Shown piece by piece: positions 51,552-60,470 of a DNA stretch of 64,000 nucleotides; within the stretch, counting starts at the first letter, position 1; every line of letters begins with the position of its first letter. A program made the translations under genes and the position numbers. A model generated the notes under the pieces. That model was not told the origin of the DNA, made no database searches, and was given only the letters and a program-made list of their open reading frames with translations. Origin of the DNA: JBCCDY01 sp039030555. Lineage in GTDB: Bacteria; Bacteroidota; Bacteroidia; Cytophagales; Cyclobacteriaceae. Where the stretch lies: contig JBCCDY010000013.1 of NCBI GenBank assembly GCA_039030555.1, forward strand, positions 83,942-147,941, read 5' to 3'.

Positions 51552-52145
51552 TTAAGAAGTCTTACTTAATAAGCGCTCCACATACTTTCCGATAATATCA
51601 AACTCCAGGTTCACTTTATCGCCCTCCCGAAGCGTTTGGAATACCGTATTTTCATAAGTATAAGGAATTATCGCAACTGTAAATTTTCCCGGTTCCGAAT
51701 TAAAGCAAGTCAGGCTTACCCCATTTATGCATATACTACCTTTTTCGACCGTAACATTTCTGGAATAATCCTCATCAAATTCGAAATGAAAAAGCCAGCT
51801 TCCGTCCTTCTCTTCCCTTCCTACACAAGTTCCAGTTTGGTCTACGTGACCTTGAACTACATGGCCATCAAAACGTCCATTGGCTGGCATACAACGTTCC
51901 AGATTAACCAAACTTCCGGGCTTTAAATCACCTAAGTTCGATTTAGACAAAGATTCTTCGATAATGGTGACCTGATGTTCCTTTCCCTGAACGCTGGTGA
52001 CCGTGAGGCATACACCATTATGAGATAAACTTTGATCGACTTTGAGGTCGAGATCTACCGGACTTTCAACAAATAAATTAATGTTAGAGCCATCGTGCTC
52101 CAGTTTATTTATCTTTCCAACAGTTTCTATAATTCCGGTAAACAT
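51552..52145 (-). CDS. ribE: Riboflavin synthase, alpha subunit
   Basis: This 197-residue enzyme starts with the invariant MFTGIIE and consists of two lumazine-binding repeats (SLSHNGVCLTV and KGSICINGVSLTC mark each half). It dismutates two 6,7-dimethyl-8-ribityllumazine to riboflavin. It lies 9 bases upstream of the LytTR gene on the same strand, so both may be co-transcribed. Confidence 0.94.
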   Translation of the reverse strand: MFTGIIETVGKINKLEHDGSNINLFVESPVDLDLKVDQSLSHNGVCLTVTSVQGKEHQVTIIEESLSKSNLGDLKPGSLVNLERCMPANGRFDGHVVQGHVDQTGTCVGREEKDGSWLFHFEFDEDYSRNVTVEKGSICINGVSLTCFNSEPGKFTVAIIPYTYENTVFQTLREGDKVNLEFDIIGKYVERLLSKTS

Positions 52146-52214
52146 ATTTAGTTATAATTCTTACTAAGAATAACAGTATTTAAACTTAAAATTAATAATT
52201 CTTCGAAGATTAAT

Positions 52215-52865
52215 ATGCCTGTAGACAGCTATAAACACAAAGGACAACGCAGGGCACTCGTCCAAATACTGAAGGAAAAGGGCATAAAAGATGAAAATGT
52301 ATTAAATGCTATTTTAAAAGTACCCCGCCATTTCTTCTTTGAAAAAGCTTTTGAAGAGCACGCATACCAAGATAAAGCTTTCCCTATTGGAGAAGGACAA
52401 ACCATCTCCCAACCTTATACGGTCGCTTTTCAATCGGAATTACTGGAAGTTGAGCCAGGGCATAAAGTACTTGAGATCGGAACAGGTTCCGGCTATCAGG
52501 CTTGTGTTTTATGTGAGCTTCAGGCGAAGGTATATACCATAGAATACAATAAAATACTTTACAAAAAGACGAAAAGCTTCTTACCTCAAATGGGTTATTA
52601 CCCGCTCTTCTTTCAGGGGGATGGTTCCAGAGGTTTGCCAAAGCTGGCTCCTTTCGACCGAATTATTGTTACTGCAGGAGCACCAAGCCTTCCAAATGCA
52701 CTCATTGGACAACTGGCTGAACAGGGAAAGCTGGTTATTCCTGTTGGCGATGGGAAAAGGCAGAATATGATCCGCATCACAAAAGAAAAGGGAAACCGAA
52801 TAGTAAAAGAAGCTTTTGATTATTTTAGCTTCGTGCCTTTAAAAGGAGAATTTGGCTGGCAATAA
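52215..52865 (+). CDS. pcm: Protein-L-isoaspartate O-methyltransferase
   Basis: This 216-residue protein-repair enzyme methylates isoaspartyl residues. It contains the family signature GQTISQPYTVAFQSELL, the SAM motif VLEIGTGSGYQACVL and FDRIIVTAGAPSLPNAL. It is followed by a thioesterase gene on the same strand. Confidence 0.93.
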   Translation: MPVDSYKHKGQRRALVQILKEKGIKDENVLNAILKVPRHFFFEKAFEEHAYQDKAFPIGEGQTISQPYTVAFQSELLEVEPGHKVLEIGTGSGYQACVLCELQAKVYTIEYNKILYKKTKSFLPQMGYYPLFFQGDGSRGLPKLAPFDRIIVTAGAPSLPNALIGQLAEQGKLVIPVGDGKRQNMIRITKEKGNRIVKEAFDYFSFVPLKGEFGWQ

Positions 52866-52866
52866 T

Positions 52867-53397
52867 ATGACAAAAAGAATAAAAAAACCGGAAGACTCAT
52901 TGGTGACCATGACTGAATTGGTTTTACCAAATGATACCAATCCATTAAACAACCTGATGGGTGGCCGATTGATGCACTGGATGGATATCGTATCTGCAAT
53001 TTCAGCACAACGACATTCGAATCGTGTAGTCGTTACGGCATCCGTCGATAACATCTCTTTTGGGAATCCAATTGCCTTAGGCGATGTAGTGACTTTGGAA
53101 GCAAAGGTAAGCAGGGCTTTCAGTTCCTCGATGGAAGTCTACATAGAAGTTACTGCCGAAAATGTACCTTCCGGAAAGAAGTTTATGAGCAATACGGCTT
53201 TTTTCACTTTCGTTGCAGTAGATCAAACTGGTAGACCGATTGATATTCCCGGGATCGAACCTCAAACGGATCAGGAATGCGAACTTTATGAAGGTGCCTT
53301 AAGAAGAAGGCAACTCCGATTGGTGCTTGGAAAGCGTATGAAACCGGAAGATGCCACAGAATTGAAATCAATCTTTAAACTGGATGAGCAAGGATAG
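52867..53397 (+). CDS. Hotdog-fold acyl-CoA thioesterase
   Basis: This 176-residue protein has the type II acyl-CoA thioesterase (YciA/BACH-like) signature: LVLPNDTNPLNNLMGGRLMHWMDI, then HSNRVVVTASVDNISFGNPI. It hydrolyses acyl-CoA in the cytoplasm. I chose ATG 52867; an in-frame TTG at 52852 overlaps the pcm gene. Its 3' end overlaps the next gene by 14 bases. Confidence 0.88.
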   Translation: MTKRIKKPEDSLVTMTELVLPNDTNPLNNLMGGRLMHWMDIVSAISAQRHSNRVVVTASVDNISFGNPIALGDVVTLEAKVSRAFSSSMEVYIEVTAENVPSGKKFMSNTAFFTFVAVDQTGRPIDIPGIEPQTDQECELYEGALRRRQLRLVLGKRMKPEDATELKSIFKLDEQG

Positions 53398-53881
53398 TTT
53401 TGACCTTAACTTTTATAAAACCTTCCTCACCGAAGATCTTTACTTAATTCCTGAAAAAGAGGTTGAATCCGCATCAGATGATATAGAGAAACCGTCTGAA
53501 TCCATTGAGGAATTACAGGAAGAAGCTGCCCCTGAACCACCGAAAGAGTTTTTGGTAGTCCATGAAAGTAACGGCAAGATCTCCAATGAAGAATACGATC
53601 TGCTTAAGAATATTCTGAACGCCGTCAATATTTCACTGAAAGATGATGTGGAGTTGGTTGAACTGGATACTTCAAAAAGTATTGACTACACACTAGAATA
53701 CCATAACCCCACCCTATTGATCTTTTCGGAGAAATCCCTATTTGGTGACCAGACCTACTACGAAGAATTTTTACTGAATGAAAAGCAGGTGCTCCTTAGT
53801 AAAAAACTAACTACGCTGCTATCCGACAGGAGTGAAAAAGCCAACCTCTGGAAGGCTTTGAAGAAGATGTTTGAGGTTTGA
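53384..53881 (+). CDS. Uncharacterised conserved protein
   Basis: This 165-residue acidic protein has a Glu/Pro/Ser-rich segment (about 20-55) and an alpha/beta C-terminal domain (LVVHESNGKISNEEYDLLKN). It overlaps the thioesterase gene. I have seen similar genes in Bacteroidota described as resembling a polymerase III psi subunit, but I cannot confirm that from sequence. Confidence 0.65.
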   Translation: MSKDSFDLNFYKTFLTEDLYLIPEKEVESASDDIEKPSESIEELQEEAAPEPPKEFLVVHESNGKISNEEYDLLKNILNAVNISLKDDVELVELDTSKSIDYTLEYHNPTLLIFSEKSLFGDQTYYEEFLLNEKQVLLSKKLTTLLSDRSEKANLWKALKKMFEV

Positions 53882-54083
53882 AACCTCTCCATTTTAAGGA
53901 TTTAATAAGCCCATACTCTAATTGATTAAGGATGGAGAGCTTACGTAAGTGATTATTAATAAATTCTTGTGCTCATTAGATTAATCGTGATAATGAGATG
54001 TAACAAGTACGCGGTATTTGGTAGCCGGGTGTTGAAGAGTGTAATCTCTTAACAAGGAGCAGCGAATTATCGTATCTTTCAGT

Positions 54084-54541
54084 ATGATAAAATCGGCGTA
54101 TCTGAATACATCTGTTTTTGGAGGATATTTTGATGAAGAGTTTTCTGAAGATACTATTCCGTTGTTTGAACGTATCGTTGAGGAACAAATAATTGTAATC
54201 GTTTCGGAATTACTCGAAGACGAACTTTCAGGGGCACCTGTTTTTGTAAGTGAGCTCTTTGAGGAAATTTTAAATCAACGAGCTCAATATGTGAATGTTA
54301 ATGAAGAAGTTGAGCAATTGGCCAGTAATTATATAGAAGAAAAGGTTGTATGACAAACCAGCTATGCGGATTGTACTCATATTGCGCTGCAAATATCAAT
54401 AAAGCAGATATTTTAGCTAGTTGGAACTTCAAACATGTTGTGAATATTGACAGAATAAGGGGATATAATTCTGTCAATTTAAAACTTGGTTATCTCATTT
54501 TAGAGATACGGACGCCCAAAGAAATTTTCAAGTATGATTAG
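54084..54541 (+). pseudogene. Broken PIN-domain (VapC-like) toxin gene
   Basis: The first 89 codons encode a PIN N-terminus (KSAYLNTSVFGGYFDEEF) and stop at a TGA (54351-54353). Beyond the stop, the same frame still reads SYADCTHIAL, the expected PIN motif, and the continuation NINKADILASWNFKHVVNI is one frame over. One nonsense change and one single-base deletion near 54392 explain this. The active-site acidic residues are thus split. A coupled two-gene reading (54350-54541 as a separate gene) is less likely. Confidence 0.8.
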
Positions 54542-54697
54542 CAAAAAAGTAAAAACAGCAAGGGCTTGGTGAAACAGTTGCGATCGATCAGGGACAAGAT
54601 AAATGCTGATTTAGAGGACATGTCTCCCGAACGACGAACAGAGTATTTCAAGAAAATGAGGGAAAGGAGTCACTCTCCACGACAAGCGCTAAAATGA
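54535..54697 (+). pseudogene. Frameshifted partner gene of the PIN toxin
   Basis: ATG 54535 opens MISKKVKTARAW and stops at once, while one frame over the sequence continues VKQLRSIRDKINADLEDMS and onwards to 54697. The combined product resembles the small proteins that accompany these PIN genes. A single-base insertion near 54566-54569 accounts for the break. Both genes of the pair are therefore decayed. Confidence 0.65.
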
Positions 54698-54706
54698 GTA
54701 TACGAA

Positions 54707-55042
54707 TTGGTTGTGCAACAAGCACAAACCTTACACCTACATGAATGGATAAGCTACTTCATCGACGTGATTCTTCAGGCACAGGACGATACTAAAGAGC
54801 AGATTCTATTCACTATCAAAAAAGCACACTTTTTCGGCAGTTTCAAAAGTGAACTGAACGAACGGCAACTCAAGGTCATCCGAAAAATGACTGATCAGGG
54901 TACAGAAGGTTTTGAAGGCGGCATGACGGCAAAAAAGTATATTTCCATAACCAAAGTCTCGAAAGCTACAGCCACTCGCGACCTTCAGGCATTGGCTGAA
55001 CTGAACATTTTCCTGCCCAGTGGTGTGGTGGAAGAAGTATAA
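54707..55042 (+). pseudogene. C-terminal fragment of a Fic-family protein
   Basis: The 111 codons match the region after the Fic core in DUF4172-type Fic proteins: HEWISYFIDVILQAQ, ELNERQLKVIRKM, GFEGGMTAKKYISITKVSKATATRDLQAL. The active-site loop HPFxDGNGR is absent and no Fic N-terminus lies upstream. It is the very part missing from the Fic-TPR protein at 2473-4065, though nothing shows the two were once one gene. Confidence 0.75.
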
Positions 55043-55272
55043 GTTATGCGTTGAACATTTCGGCTGGAAAAACTGAAGGCTTGCCTCTTTTAGGAATAGA
55101 AAATTAGTCTCTATTATTCTTCAAGCATGGAATCAAGGTTATTGAGATAAGGCACAATTAGTCGTTAGTCGCGTCTTCACAACTTAAAAAATTAGTTATG
55201 GAAGTGAGTGAGAACACTCACCTCGGCAAAAATCTTATTCCGTGAACCGGATTTTAAGGCATCTATTAATTA

Positions 55273-55438
55273 AACCTGAAATATTCATTAGGAGATCTAT
55301 TACATTCATAAATCACTTTGAAACAGTCACTTAACACGTATTTGTTGAATCACCATAGCGATGCTATGCTTCTTCAACATAAGCACCTGTTTCTTTGCGA
55401 TTTATAACTTCATTACAATCCCTAATGAATAATCCAAG
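55273..55438 (-). repeat. 165-bp palindromic dispersed repeat, copy B
   Basis: This is the inverted counterpart of 35616-35780, with about 13 differences by eye. It occupies the gene-free stretch 55043-55481 next to the decayed PIN/Fic genes. A shorter related sequence, with similar ends and little middle, lies at 59970-60010. Confidence 0.75.
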
Positions 55439-55481
55439 TTAAAGGTTAGATTCTGAAACATATACAGACTATAATGAAATT

Positions 55482-55880
55482 TCATCTAGCTTCCTTATCC
55501 AATAAATATGCCTCCTGTAGAAAGCTGGATACCAGCTCAGTATCAATTTCTGAAATGCTTCTAAAGGTTCTTTGTGCGATAACTTTCTTATCTCCTTTTT
55601 TGAGATAGTTTCCGTTATCCATCAACAGGTTTCCTTTACAGAAACCCAGTGCAACTCCTGCTTTGATACCGCCCCATGGAACACTTGATGGCCAGATATA
55701 ACAAATCCTGGAATGGCGATAGTAAAAGGGAACATTATAGGCCAGTTTCTCTTTACAGTCTGGAATGTTTTCAAATATGATTTCCCTTAGTTTTTCGACT
55801 ATGATTAATTCATGTTTCGGAAGGTAGTCCAGAAAATCTTCAACCGATCTGAATTTGATATATTCTTGAGGATTACCCAC
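55482..55880 (-). CDS. DUF1801-type protein
   Basis: This 132-residue protein resembles the YdhG/DUF1801 family: RSVEDFLDYLPKHELIIVEKLREII, NVPFYYRHSRICYIWPS, and AGVALGFCKGNLL. The fold is frataxin-like; no function is established. It is transcribed alone. Confidence 0.75.
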   Translation of the reverse strand: MGNPQEYIKFRSVEDFLDYLPKHELIIVEKLREIIFENIPDCKEKLAYNVPFYYRHSRICYIWPSSVPWGGIKAGVALGFCKGNLLMDNGNYLKKGDKKVIAQRTFRSISEIDTELVSSFLQEAYLLDKEAR

Positions 55881-55988
55881 TTAACTAATTACTTAAGTTT
55901 CGAAATTAGAAGATCTTCAATATTAAAAAACTTCAACACTCAGACAACTACATGCTCAAATTAAGCATTAAATAAAAAAGAGTTTGTT

Positions 55989-57905
55989 ATGATGAAAGAT
56001 ATTGTAATTTTTCTATTAGCTACTATAGCTGGTAATTGTCTATTCAGTCAAAATTATTCTGCGGGTTTCAAAAGTATTAGGCTAACAGATAGCACTCGAA
56101 TGTATAAACCCAATACTGGTGAAACAGACCCGCTTCATTACAGATTCATTGACCTAGATATTTGGTATCCCTCAAAAAAAATAGCTGACATTGCTTTGCT
56201 GTTTGAAGACTTATTTGAGCTATTGGAAGAAAGAGCGAATATGTATCAAACGGAAACAGATTATTCAGGCCTCACCGAGGAATTGGCACAATTGTATGTA
56301 GCTGAATTAGGTATCGGAATTGATGGAAGAAATTTACTTGATATTAAAACTAATACCCATGAAAATATCGAGTCATCAAATGAAATACATCCAATAGTGC
56401 TGTATATATCAGGTTTTAATGGGATGGGATTTGAAAACTTTAAAATACTGGAAAGCTTGGCGCAACATGGGTTTATCGTTGCATCTATTTCCTCAATAGG
56501 GCGTTACCCAGGTGATATGTCTAACAAAAAAGAGGATATGATGGAACAGGTATGGGATGCTGAATTTGCACTCAACCACATTCTTAATAATAATCTTTTC
56601 AAAGTAGATACTCTTAATATTGGTATTCTTGGTTGTAGTTGGGGCGGTTTAGGTGGTGCTGTGTTAAGCAATAGAATTCCAGAAATAAAGGCTATGGTAT
56701 CTCTCGACGGCTCAGAAACGCATTATTTCGGAAACGATATTAACGATCCACTACTTTCCGAAATACATAACTCGCAATTACTAAAATCTGAAAAACAGGG
56801 CTTTGTATACCTATATTTTGAAAGCGATAATAAACTGGATGAGTTTACACCCACGAGTAAGTATAGTTTTTATGAAAAATTACATTCGGATAAATTCTAC
56901 CTAAGATTTATCAACAGCCGCCATGAAGATTACCTGGTATTCCCATCATTATTAAACTCATCAGACTTATCCAAACAGGTTTATGAAGAAGTAACATCGC
57001 TAACGACAAGTTTTTTTAAAACATATCTGAAAGGGGAAGACATTTTTGTCCAAGTTTGGCAAGATCAAAAAAACAGCGATAGAGTTACCGATGTACCTCC
57101 CTCTATATCCGGGAATTCTGCTGTGGAATCGGTCTTTCTCGAAGGAAAAGTTACAGATAGGGAAACAAATGAACCCCTTCAATTTGTCAATATTGGAATT
57201 TTGAACCGTGAAGTTGGAACGGTATCAGATTCTGAAGGGAATTTCAGCTTGGAGCTAGATAAGAGTTTTACCCTTAATACGATCAGGTTATCAATGATAG
57301 GTTACATCCCACTAGAATTAATAGTAAAAGATGTTATCGGAAAATCTTCTCCTGTTATGATCGAGATGGAGGAAAAAACTGAAGAGCTTGAGGAAGTGGT
57401 AGTGGTTGACAAAGCCTTGAAAAGAAAAAAAATAGGTAATACGACTCAATCAAAATTTCTGAGTACCGGATTTGGCTATGAGCAACTGGGAGCGGAAATG
57501 GGAATTAAAGTCAAAGTCAGAAAACCTACATTGGTAGATTCATTCAACTTCCACATATCTTATAATAGATTGAATTCAGAAGCTATTTTTAGATTGAATA
57601 TTTGCACAGTCAAAAAAGGAAAGCCGAACCAAAATGTTTTAAAGGATAATGTTTTAATAAAAGTTGATCCTAAACAAACAGGTCTTCAGACCATAGATCT
57701 TACAGGCTATAATGTTACGCTGACGGAAGATGCATTGGTGACATTGGAATGGGTAGACTTTGTTGGAGAAGAAAGTAAAGATGAAGCCATTTATTTTTCC
57801 CTAGCTCTTTTTGGAAACTCGACCTATATTAAAAAAACAAGTCAGGCCAACTTTAGAAAACATAGTAGTTTGGGGATAGGGTTTTATCTGGATGTCTATC
57901 GTTAA
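55989..57905 (+). CDS. Secreted hydrolase fused to a CarboxypepD_reg domain
   Basis: This 638-residue protein has a signal peptide, an alpha/beta-hydrolase domain (about 100-350) like PAF-acetylhydrolase and dienelactone hydrolase with the nucleophile elbow GCSWGG, then a carboxypeptidase-regulatory-like beta domain (LEGKVTDRETNEPLQFVNI, about 383-460) and a C-terminal beta domain. The middle domain is typical of TonB-dependent receptors and surface proteins of Bacteroidota. It is probably periplasmic or cell-surface bound. The substrate is unknown. Confidence 0.75.
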   Translation: MMKDIVIFLLATIAGNCLFSQNYSAGFKSIRLTDSTRMYKPNTGETDPLHYRFIDLDIWYPSKKIADIALLFEDLFELLEERANMYQTETDYSGLTEELAQLYVAELGIGIDGRNLLDIKTNTHENIESSNEIHPIVLYISGFNGMGFENFKILESLAQHGFIVASISSIGRYPGDMSNKKEDMMEQVWDAEFALNHILNNNLFKVDTLNIGILGCSWGGLGGAVLSNRIPEIKAMVSLDGSETHYFGNDINDPLLSEIHNSQLLKSEKQGFVYLYFESDNKLDEFTPTSKYSFYEKLHSDKFYLRFINSRHEDYLVFPSLLNSSDLSKQVYEEVTSLTTSFFKTYLKGEDIFVQVWQDQKNSDRVTDVPPSISGNSAVESVFLEGKVTDRETNEPLQFVNIGILNREVGTVSDSEGNFSLELDKSFTLNTIRLSMIGYIPLELIVKDVIGKSSPVMIEMEEKTEELEEVVVVDKALKRKKIGNTTQSKFLSTGFGYEQLGAEMGIKVKVRKPTLVDSFNFHISYNRLNSEAIFRLNICTVKKGKPNQNVLKDNVLIKVDPKQTGLQTIDLTGYNVTLTEDALVTLEWVDFVGEESKDEAIYFSLALFGNSTYIKKTSQANFRKHSSLGIGFYLDVYR

Positions 57906-58042
57906 AAATGCGAAAAAATAGCAGGTGAAACTAAATCATCCGATTTGATCTTAAAATAAACTAAGAATATGAAATAGTATTCACAAAATCGTTTTGAAAG
58001 GATAATTCATATCCCCTAATTTAATATGATATCCTTGTAGAA

Positions 58043-59500
58043 ATGAAAAAAATAGCCATCGTAGAATTACATCAGGAAACCAATTCCTTTTCTCAGGTTT
58101 TAACCAAAAGAATAAATTTCGATTCTCTGGTTCATCACTACGATGAGAATGTCTATGAAATCATCAAAAAGTATCCTTTCCAGATTGCGGGTTTCCTTAA
58201 ATACATTAAGAAACACCATAAAAATGAGGTGGAAGCCGTCCCGATCATGACGGCCTGGTCCAATTCCGGAGGGCCGATTGAGAAAGAGTTGTTCGATTAT
58301 TTTCAGACTTATATTCTTGAAAAACTCAGAGAGCAACAATGGGATGGTATTTATCTTTCCATGCATGGAGCTATGGGTGTAGAAGGAATTCAGGATCCGG
58401 AAAGTCACCTATTAGGCGCCGTAAGAGATCTGGTAGGCTATGAAATTCCGATTGCAGTATCTCTGGATCTGCATGCGAATGTTACTCAAAAGCTGGTGGA
58501 TCAGGCTACTTTTATCACGGCCTATCGCACGAATCCGCATCGTGACCATTTTAAAGTAGGTTTTAAGACTTCTAAAATACTGGTGAATACCGTGCTTGGA
58601 AATATTAAACCGGTTATGGCTTTTCGAAAAATGAAATTGCTGAAAGGCGGTGGTTTTAACATAGACTTTTTAAAGCCTATGCGTTCCATTTTCAGGGCAA
58701 TGAGCAGGATGGAGAAAAACAAGAAGGTACTAAGTGTTGGGAATTTTATGGTTCACTTGTGGATCGATGAACCGGAAATGGGCTGGAGCTGCATTGTTGT
58801 GACTGATGATGATAAAGAACTTGCTGAAGACCTTTGCGAGCAGTTAGCCAACCGAAACTGGGAGGTTCGTGATCACAAACACCCTGAACTGGATACTCCG
58901 ACTCAAGCGATTCAAAAAGTGAAAAGATCATGGTTAAAAAGGCTATTCGGAACCGCCATCATCTGTGATGTTTCAGACCTCGTCGCTGCCGGGGCACCCG
59001 GTGAAAACACGCACATTCTTCGAACACTTCAACAGGAAGCCAATGGTCTTACTGTTTATATTCCTTTACGTGATGAAGAAGAAGTAAACCGTTTGTACGA
59101 CCGTAGTGAGTTGGAGATGGTTGAGGTAAAGGTGGGCCGTAAACTGGATTCCGTCTATAATGAAGAGGTCCAGCTAAAAGGTCAAATCCTCAAAAAAGGA
59201 GAAACCGAATTTGGGAGGACTGTAGTTATAAAATCGCGGGGCATACACCTAATATTGACCCAACTGCCATGCCCTATTTTCAGACCTTCCTTTTTTAAAG
59301 AACTGGGGCTAAGCTTATGGAAAGCTGATATCACTGTGGTCAAAAACCTCTTCCCGTTCAGGCTGTTCTTTTTTCTTTACAACCGGCTCACAGTCAATGT
59401 AGCTACGGCAGGAATTACCAATGTGAACGTCTTTGAATTGGAGTACAAACACATACCCAGACCCATATATCCTTTGGATGACATAAGTGATTGGAAATAG
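58043..59500 (+). CDS. M81-family metallopeptidase (MlrC-like)
   Basis: This 485-residue protein matches the M81/DUF1485 family named after microcystinase MlrC: VELHQETNSFSQVL, SMHGAMGVEG, VSLDLHANVTQ and ITAYRTNPHRDH with likely zinc ligands. MlrC cleaves linearised cyclic peptides; the substrate here is not known. No peptide transporter genes are adjacent. The C-terminal region is longer than usual in my recollection. Confidence 0.85.
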   Translation: MKKIAIVELHQETNSFSQVLTKRINFDSLVHHYDENVYEIIKKYPFQIAGFLKYIKKHHKNEVEAVPIMTAWSNSGGPIEKELFDYFQTYILEKLREQQWDGIYLSMHGAMGVEGIQDPESHLLGAVRDLVGYEIPIAVSLDLHANVTQKLVDQATFITAYRTNPHRDHFKVGFKTSKILVNTVLGNIKPVMAFRKMKLLKGGGFNIDFLKPMRSIFRAMSRMEKNKKVLSVGNFMVHLWIDEPEMGWSCIVVTDDDKELAEDLCEQLANRNWEVRDHKHPELDTPTQAIQKVKRSWLKRLFGTAIICDVSDLVAAGAPGENTHILRTLQQEANGLTVYIPLRDEEEVNRLYDRSELEMVEVKVGRKLDSVYNEEVQLKGQILKKGETEFGRTVVIKSRGIHLILTQLPCPIFRPSFFKELGLSLWKADITVVKNLFPFRLFFFLYNRLTVNVATAGITNVNVFELEYKHIPRPIYPLDDISDWK

Positions 59501-59577
59501 ATATATACGCAACTTATTGATTCACAATACGATTGAGTTTTGTATCTTATACTGATTTCAACCAAACTCAAACACTT

Positions 59578-59922
59578 ATGTCACTTACTACAATTGCTCT
59601 ATTGATCTTTGTTGCCACTGCTATGGGTGGTGTTGTAGCACTCTTACCAATCCTTAAAGGAGGAAAGCCAGCCAGGATCGTTGTTGTCGCTCATGGTCTT
59701 TTTGCAGCTATCGGTGTAATCGTATTAATTTATGCTTACCTCAACAACTCTCCGGCTGTTTTATACAGTCTGATTGCTTATGTCGTTGCGGCATTGGGTG
59801 GTTATTACCTGCTGTATAAAGATCTGACTGGAAAAGAAATTCCAAAAAGCCTTTCATTTATCCATGCAGGAACAGCCGCTATCGGAACAGTACTTCTTCT
59901 ATTCGTTGTATTGGGGCTTTAA
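59578..59922 (+). CDS. Small four-helix membrane protein
   Basis: This 114-residue protein has four membrane helices (start SLTTIALLIFVATAMGGVVA; later LAYVVAALGG-like segments) and resembles uncharacterised Bacteroidota membrane proteins. ATG 59578 is preferred to ATG 59533 because the membrane segment begins directly after it. A terminator follows. Confidence 0.7.
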   Translation: MSLTTIALLIFVATAMGGVVALLPILKGGKPARIVVVAHGLFAAIGVIVLIYAYLNNSPAVLYSLIAYVVAALGGYYLLYKDLTGKEIPKSLSFIHAGTAAIGTVLLLFVVLGL

Positions 59923-59933
59923 TTTTAAATTCT

Positions 59934-59970
59934 GAACGGATTATTCTTTGACCGGATTGATCCGTTCTGT
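59934..59970 (+). terminator. Terminator hairpin
   Basis: An 8-bp stem GAACGGAT/ATCCGTTC (59934-59941 with 59960-59967) with an 18-base loop and TGTTT follows the small membrane protein gene. Confidence 0.55.
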
Positions 59971-60020
59971 TTAAAGCTGAAATATGCATTAAGAAACCCG
60001 TTTCAGGTTAAAGTTACAAT

Positions 60021-60470
60021 ATGGGCGACTCTTCAAGTATAGGGAAATTCTTTGGGCATCCTATTCATATCATGCTTATTCACTTTCCATCTGCATTGTT
60101 TCCTTTTGCTCTATTTTTCGATATTCTTTACCTCTTTGATGGTGAATCGGTATATCTGGAAATTTCAAAGTATTCGATCTGGTGTGGAGTGACCATCGGT
60201 AGTTTTGCCTCCATTTTTGGTGTGATGGACCTCCTGAAAATCAAGAGTGATTCTAAAGCCAACTCCATCGCTATCACTCATGCTATCACCAACTTTTCCG
60301 TAGTTTTTGTATATCTAATCATTGGTATGGTTAAACTGAAACCCGAATTTCTGGAATATCATCTCTGGGTCACCGCATCCAGCTTTGTTACATTTACTTT
60401 TATGGTTTACGGAAACTTCCTCGGCGGACAATTAGTCTTGAAATACCGAATCGGCACCGAGAAAAATTAA
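60021..60470 (+). CDS. DUF2231-like membrane protein
   Basis: This 149-residue protein has four membrane helices and the family opening GHPIHIMLIHFPSALFPFALFFD. DUF2231 proteins bind haem in some relatives; no function is known for this one. The gene end overlaps that of the ABC-F gene by 4 bases. Confidence 0.75.
   Translation: MGDSSSIGKFFGHPIHIMLIHFPSALFPFALFFDILYLFDGESVYLEISKYSIWCGVTIGSFASIFGVMDLLKIKSDSKANSIAITHAITNFSVVFVYLIIGMVKLKPEFLEYHLWVTASSFVTFTFMVYGNFLGGQLVLKYRIGTEKN

Noticed and set aside
54350..54541. Separate gene coupled by ATGA to the PIN N-terminus
   Set aside because: The expected PIN motif SYADCTHIAL is present beyond the stop in the first frame, so mutation of one gene explains the region better.
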